DNA of 64,000 nucleotides from Trichostrongylus colubriformis (lineage: Eukaryota > Nematoda > Chromadorea > Rhabditida > Trichostrongylidae): contig OZ022257.1 in NCBI GenBank assembly GCA_963978905.1, forward strand, positions 20,975,664 through 21,039,663, given 5' to 3'. The position numbers and the translations under genes were made by a program. Below the pieces are notes generated by a model. That model was not told the DNA's origin and ran no database searches. It worked only from the letters and a program-made list of their open reading frames with translations. Shown piece by piece: positions 61,401-64,000 of this stretch (position 1 is its first letter; every line of letters begins with the position of its first letter).

Positions 61401-62671
61401 TTGCTAATGTCAGTTGTTTAGCTTTCAGCGCAGTGAAGGCTCTTATGTTTGAAACTTTCAGTTGTCGTGGCCAAGTACAAACAATGTACTGCAATAAAAA
61501 TCCGTGCAAAGGTGATTTCTGTTGCCGTCCCTTCTTATTTGTCACTCAAGGCTTCTGCTTTCATCCCTATTATGACTATACGGTAAGCTGCCTTTACTCC
61601 TTCTTTGTATTTGATCTCAAGAAGCGAATTTGCTCAAACTACCATAATGTTAGTGTAAGACGTAAGAGCTTCAGCTGCCACAGCAGTGATTTTACGTAGC
61701 ACAGATAGCCTTCTTCTAGGGACCTCAACCATCCAAAGGCTCGATGCAATCTTCTCTCGCAAAAAATAACTAAGCCTGCAGGTTCTGCTAGACTAAGTAT
61801 TTGAACCGTGCCTTATCGGTCAGCCGGAATTTCCAGGCTTTGCTACAGGAAAACAGAGCGTTAAGGGAGTGGTCCTCGGACGTTCAGAGATCTATTGCCG
61901 AGGGGCGAGGCCTCCGAGTGGGTGCCCACCCGACGTCCGCCGCGGTCGGAGACGCATAGGGGGAACAGAAAATTACAAAAACAGTCTCCTTGCCCCTTTC
62001 CAACCGCGGCGGACGCTGGGGTTGGTCACCCACTTGGACACCCCGTTTCTTTTACCACGGACCCTTGAACGATTTCTCTAATGTTAGAGACATTCAGAGT
62101 GAGCGCTAAATGGACCCATTTGAGCGGCGATGCTGGGCTCCTTCACAGATTTATACCCTTTCGAAATCTTTATAGGTGCGAATCTGCTCATTGCCAGGAT
62201 GGGTCACTCACTCGCGAGCGGCGCTGCATTATGAGTGGGCGGTTGCTCCACCTGCATCGCTCACTCGTAATGCACTCCTTATTGGAAGTGTAAAGGAGTA
62301 CGCCGAGTCTTTTGCATTCACTCAAAGCTATTTCATACTTTGCTGTTTGTGGCGCATCAAGGTGTAGGTAGGATCATTTCCTAGAGAAAATCGTTCGCGT
62401 TATTTCTTCTGGTGGAATGTATAAGGCGTGGTGCTCATGCTTGAATGTAGATACTAGACTACTAGTTAAGCCTTTTCCTCGATTGTGCCTCTGTTCTGGC
62501 TAGAATCGATTCGTGCAACATCATACGGCGGTGATTTTGAAAAATTTATTCGTTAAGATAAACGCAGAGGGCTCCGCAGAACTCGAAGACACCACAAATG
62601 ACATCGGAAACACACTCGAAATAGAAGGACGTGGAGAAACAGAATTAGAAGGAAGTGGAGAAAACATATGA
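49482..62671 (+). CDS. secreted astacin metalloprotease, NAS subgroup V (EGF-CUB-TSP1)
   Basis: Zinc endopeptidase of the astacin family. Sixteen exons join without a phase conflict: 49482-49529, 49713-49835, 51392-51507, 51566-51690, 51764-51881, 52801-52895, 52966-53080, 53137-53200, 53287-53410, 55143-55354, 58180-58301, 58427-58530, 58608-58727, 58767-58881, 61462-61582, 62558-62671 (about 611 residues). In order: signal peptide (1-16, MLFLVLSAALWTTVSG); propeptide ending in RRRR (110-113), a furin-like site; catalytic domain (about 114-311) with HEIGHALGFYHEQAR (from 206, split by an intron) and Met-turn SVMHY; EGF-like domain (GGYTDPKNC); CUB (about 355-456); Thr-rich linker (456-496); TSP1-like domain (WSRCTAECGGCG); a Cys-rich segment; an acidic tail. 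C. elegans NAS-33 to NAS-38 share this layout and act in hatching, moulting or procollagen processing; the orthologue was not determined. Exons 10, 13 and 16 use weak AAG acceptors. The last exon is the least certain. Confidence 0.92.
53670..53740. repeat. diverged dispersed repeat in astacin intron 9
   Basis: Resembles the inverted orientation of the 58068-58165 family (AATTA...GGATTACTG...CTCGCAC...GCCTATAGG) with many differences. Confidence 0.4.
55421..55530 (-). repeat. dispersed repeat, left flank of astacin intron 10
   Basis: Inverted copy of 58068-58165 over about 100 bases. It begins about 65 bases after exon 10. Confidence 0.75.
55725..56256 (+). repeat. 530-bp dispersed repeat, copy B, in astacin intron 10
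   Basis: Aligns end to end with 27745-28272. It contains the same GC-rich core, including CCTCGTCAGGACAAGCCG and a CGACGTGATTAG block. Confidence 0.85.
56808..57232. mobile_element. foldback MITE, copy 2, in astacin intron 10
   Basis: Inverted arms around TTCTCTGTTGCTCATATATT (56833) and ATATATGGGTAACAGAGAA (to 57210) extend about 25 bases further outward. The GC-rich centre matches 2470-2600. End points are approximate. Confidence 0.65.
57483..57945. mobile_element. palindromic MITE, copy 2, in astacin intron 10
   Basis: Begins TTAAAGGC and has the same arms as 40856-41347, but its unique centre is inverted and the last roughly 20 bases of the right arm are missing. Confidence 0.8.
58068..58165 (+). 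repeat. dispersed repeat, right flank of astacin intron 10
   Basis: Direct match to 17970-18085 and inverted match to 55421-55530. It ends about 14 bases before exon 11, so it overlaps the likely branch and acceptor region. Confidence 0.75.
59546..59621. repeat. perfect 38-bp tandem duplication
   Basis: The unit beginning AATGACTGACTTCC (59546-59583) is repeated exactly at 59584-59621, in astacin intron 14. Confidence 0.95.
59818..61288. mobile_element. foldback element with about 500-bp inverted repeats, in astacin intron 14
   Basis: The left arm (about 59818-60335) and right arm (about 60765-61288) are inverted copies with scattered mismatches and small indels. Both ends carry TA then CAATACCGCTCACATTTTTT. 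If TA is the target duplication, this is a Tc1/mariner-type non-autonomous element. The spacer of about 430 bases has no transposase. It fills more than half of intron 14. Confidence 0.85.
61888..62045. repeat. partial copy of the foldback MITE centre
   Basis: It shares the GC-rich centre (CGTCCGCCGCGGTCGGAGAC and GGAACAGAAAATTAC-like blocks) with 2480-2600, without the outer arms. It lies in the last astacin intron. Confidence 0.55.
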
Positions 62672-63210
62672 TAAAACACTGATAAATCTCAACTAATCTT
62701 TAACATTGTCTGAATTTTTGTGTTTATTTCGTTGAATTGTTGGAATCAAAGGATAACGTGAACGTGTAATGAATCTTTCATTTCTGTGCAGCTGTAGCAA
62801 GCGCTCGCTAAAATTGTTTTGATTTATTTGTGATTGAGAAATAGAGTGAGCATACGCAATCGGGTTCACCATAGACCCATCAAGTGCGCAGACAAGTTTC
62901 CTAGGCTGTGGGCCACTAGGCCGCGGTCATATTTTGCGGTGCCGGCGGCACGGTGTGACTACGTATCTTTGTGTCTCCGCCTATGCCACCCTGCCTCGCT
63001 GCCTGCGTCATCTCTGCACTTCTTCCATGCCACACTCCCTCGCTGCCTGTGAACGCAGCCACGCCCTGCCGACGTTGAGTATGACGCCTTAGCAGAAGGA
63101 AATGGGGAAATCTCGAGGATACTTCATTCCATTAACCCATATAGAAATTAAGATTTTTGCGTTTCGGTAACTTTTCCCCATTGATTTTTCAACGAAAGCT
63201 TTCTTTGTAG
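62672..63210. other. intergenic, 3' of the astacin gene
   Basis: GATAAA at 62680 might serve in 3' end formation, but no canonical AATAAA is seen nearby. 62985-63055 is low-complexity with repeated CTCGCTGCCTG. Confidence 0.35.
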
Positions 63211-63470
63211 ACAATATTCCAACATGTGAAGAATGCAATCGACTATGTAAGTGTAGAGGCACACCCCAAATAATCCACGAGTTGAACAACAAGGGAAATT
63301 TACAAACCCTGTGCCGTAGCGAAACGTCTGTCTCATCACGTTTTCTCGACGGTGGTGACATCACAGGCGATACTGATGTCTCTGATGAGTTCTTCTTAAC
63401 CGCTGGCGGAGGGGATGCTTGGTGCTTGTATGCTGAATTTGCAATGGCACGGCAGAACCGCAAAAAGTGA
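63211..63470 (+). CDS. candidate cysteine-rich exon of an unknown gene
   Basis: The acceptor CTTTCTTTGTAG ends at 63210, and the following frame is open for 86 codons to a TGA at 63468-63470. It starts with NIPTCEECNRLCKCRG (C-x2-C-x3-C-x-C), then an Asp/Gly-rich middle (DGGDITGDTDVSDEFF), and ends in basic residues. Composition and codon choice look like coding sequence. No domain is recognised and no upstream exon was found. A competing 178-codon frame runs on the minus strand (63089-63625), so the strand is not certain. Confidence 0.35.
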
Positions 63471-64000
63471 TTCACTGTGAGCATTATCCAATTGAGTATA
63501 GCACGAATGTAGCGACAAACACGATAAAGAAGAGGCTGAAATAATTTGTTAGTTAATGCCGTCTTTTCTCGTGGGAATACTTCTATCATCGATTTTGAAG
63601 ATACCAGGAAGGGTAAGTCTGGCAAATTGGAGGATTACGAAAGTAGAGGTGCTCAGCAATGTATTAGTAGAGAAAGAACGACATAAAACTGCGAGAAGCG
63701 AGAAAACCGAGCATTAGGAACCCAAAAATCCCCCTTCTCTCTCCTCCTCTGCGTCACTAGGCGGAGTGTATTGAAGACAGGTCAGAGTCTTAACCAGCCG
63801 GCCGCGATCCTTGTCCCGCCCCTCCACGGAGACTCCCCCTGCTGCATAACCGCATAACGGCATGCCGAGCTGCGGAGTTGCCATAAGACCCCAAGCCCGT
63901 TTTTTCAATGCGATTTTCGCAATGTATGACCTTTTCTGAAGTAGAAGGTTCGTTTTCAGGGAACATGTACTCCCAGATATCATTTTCCTTTACCCCTACT
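63471..64000. other. no gene recognised
   Basis: Short frames only (longest 89 codons, minus, 63714-63983), without recognisable content. Confidence 0.4.

Noticed and set aside
1..64000. CRISPR arrays, operon-type ribosome binding sites, rRNA genes and telomeric repeats
   Set aside because: None seen. The only regular array (37835-40022) is a 359-bp eukaryotic tandem repeat without spacers.

Overview
The window reads as nuclear DNA of a nematode. Introns are short (54-90 bp is common) with TTTCAG-type acceptors. Two genes have a splice acceptor 7-14 nt before the start codon, as expected for spliced-leader trans-splicing. The main gene belongs to the nematode-expanded NAS astacin family. A strongylid or hookworm-like parasite is my best guess, but the species is inference.

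Three host genes can be assembled exon by exon with consistent splice phases. (1) An acireductone dioxygenase of the methionine salvage pathway (33129-34508, +), with four exons and all metal ligands, but no recognisable last exon. (2) A small paired-like homeobox gene (44465-45514, +), four exons and 173 residues, ending in a PLDLS motif like those that recruit CtBP. (3) A secreted astacin metalloprotease of the EGF-CUB-TSP1 subgroup (49482-62671, +), with 16 exons and about 611 residues, whose introns are full of transposon sequence. A cysteine-rich exon at 63211-63470 (+) may belong to a fourth gene.

Most of the rest is mobile DNA. 4989-11391 is an essentially intact BEL/Pao LTR retrotransposon: 5-bp target duplication, 226-bp LTRs differing at one base, one 1972-codon ORF. 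22600-25720 holds relics of a tyrosine-recombinase (DIRS/PAT-like) retroelement. 28870-30157 is a decayed CR1-like LINE abutting an intact mariner (30158-31435). Three further mariner copies in various states of decay lie at 26210-27484, 47453-48535 and 48846-49163. Non-autonomous foldback elements with long inverted repeats are frequent: 2341-2729, 14835-15044, 16284-16782, 40856-41347, 45711-46083, 56808-57232, 57483-57945 and 59818-61288.

The most unusual structure is at about 37080-40545. Diverged inverted repeats of about 250 bp enclose six near-identical copies of a 359-bp tandem repeat. A 76-bp perfect palindrome with no spacer sits at 36391-36466. Large stretches (263-1969, 11392-14834, 18346-20463, 34509-36390, 41348-44450) show no gene I can support.
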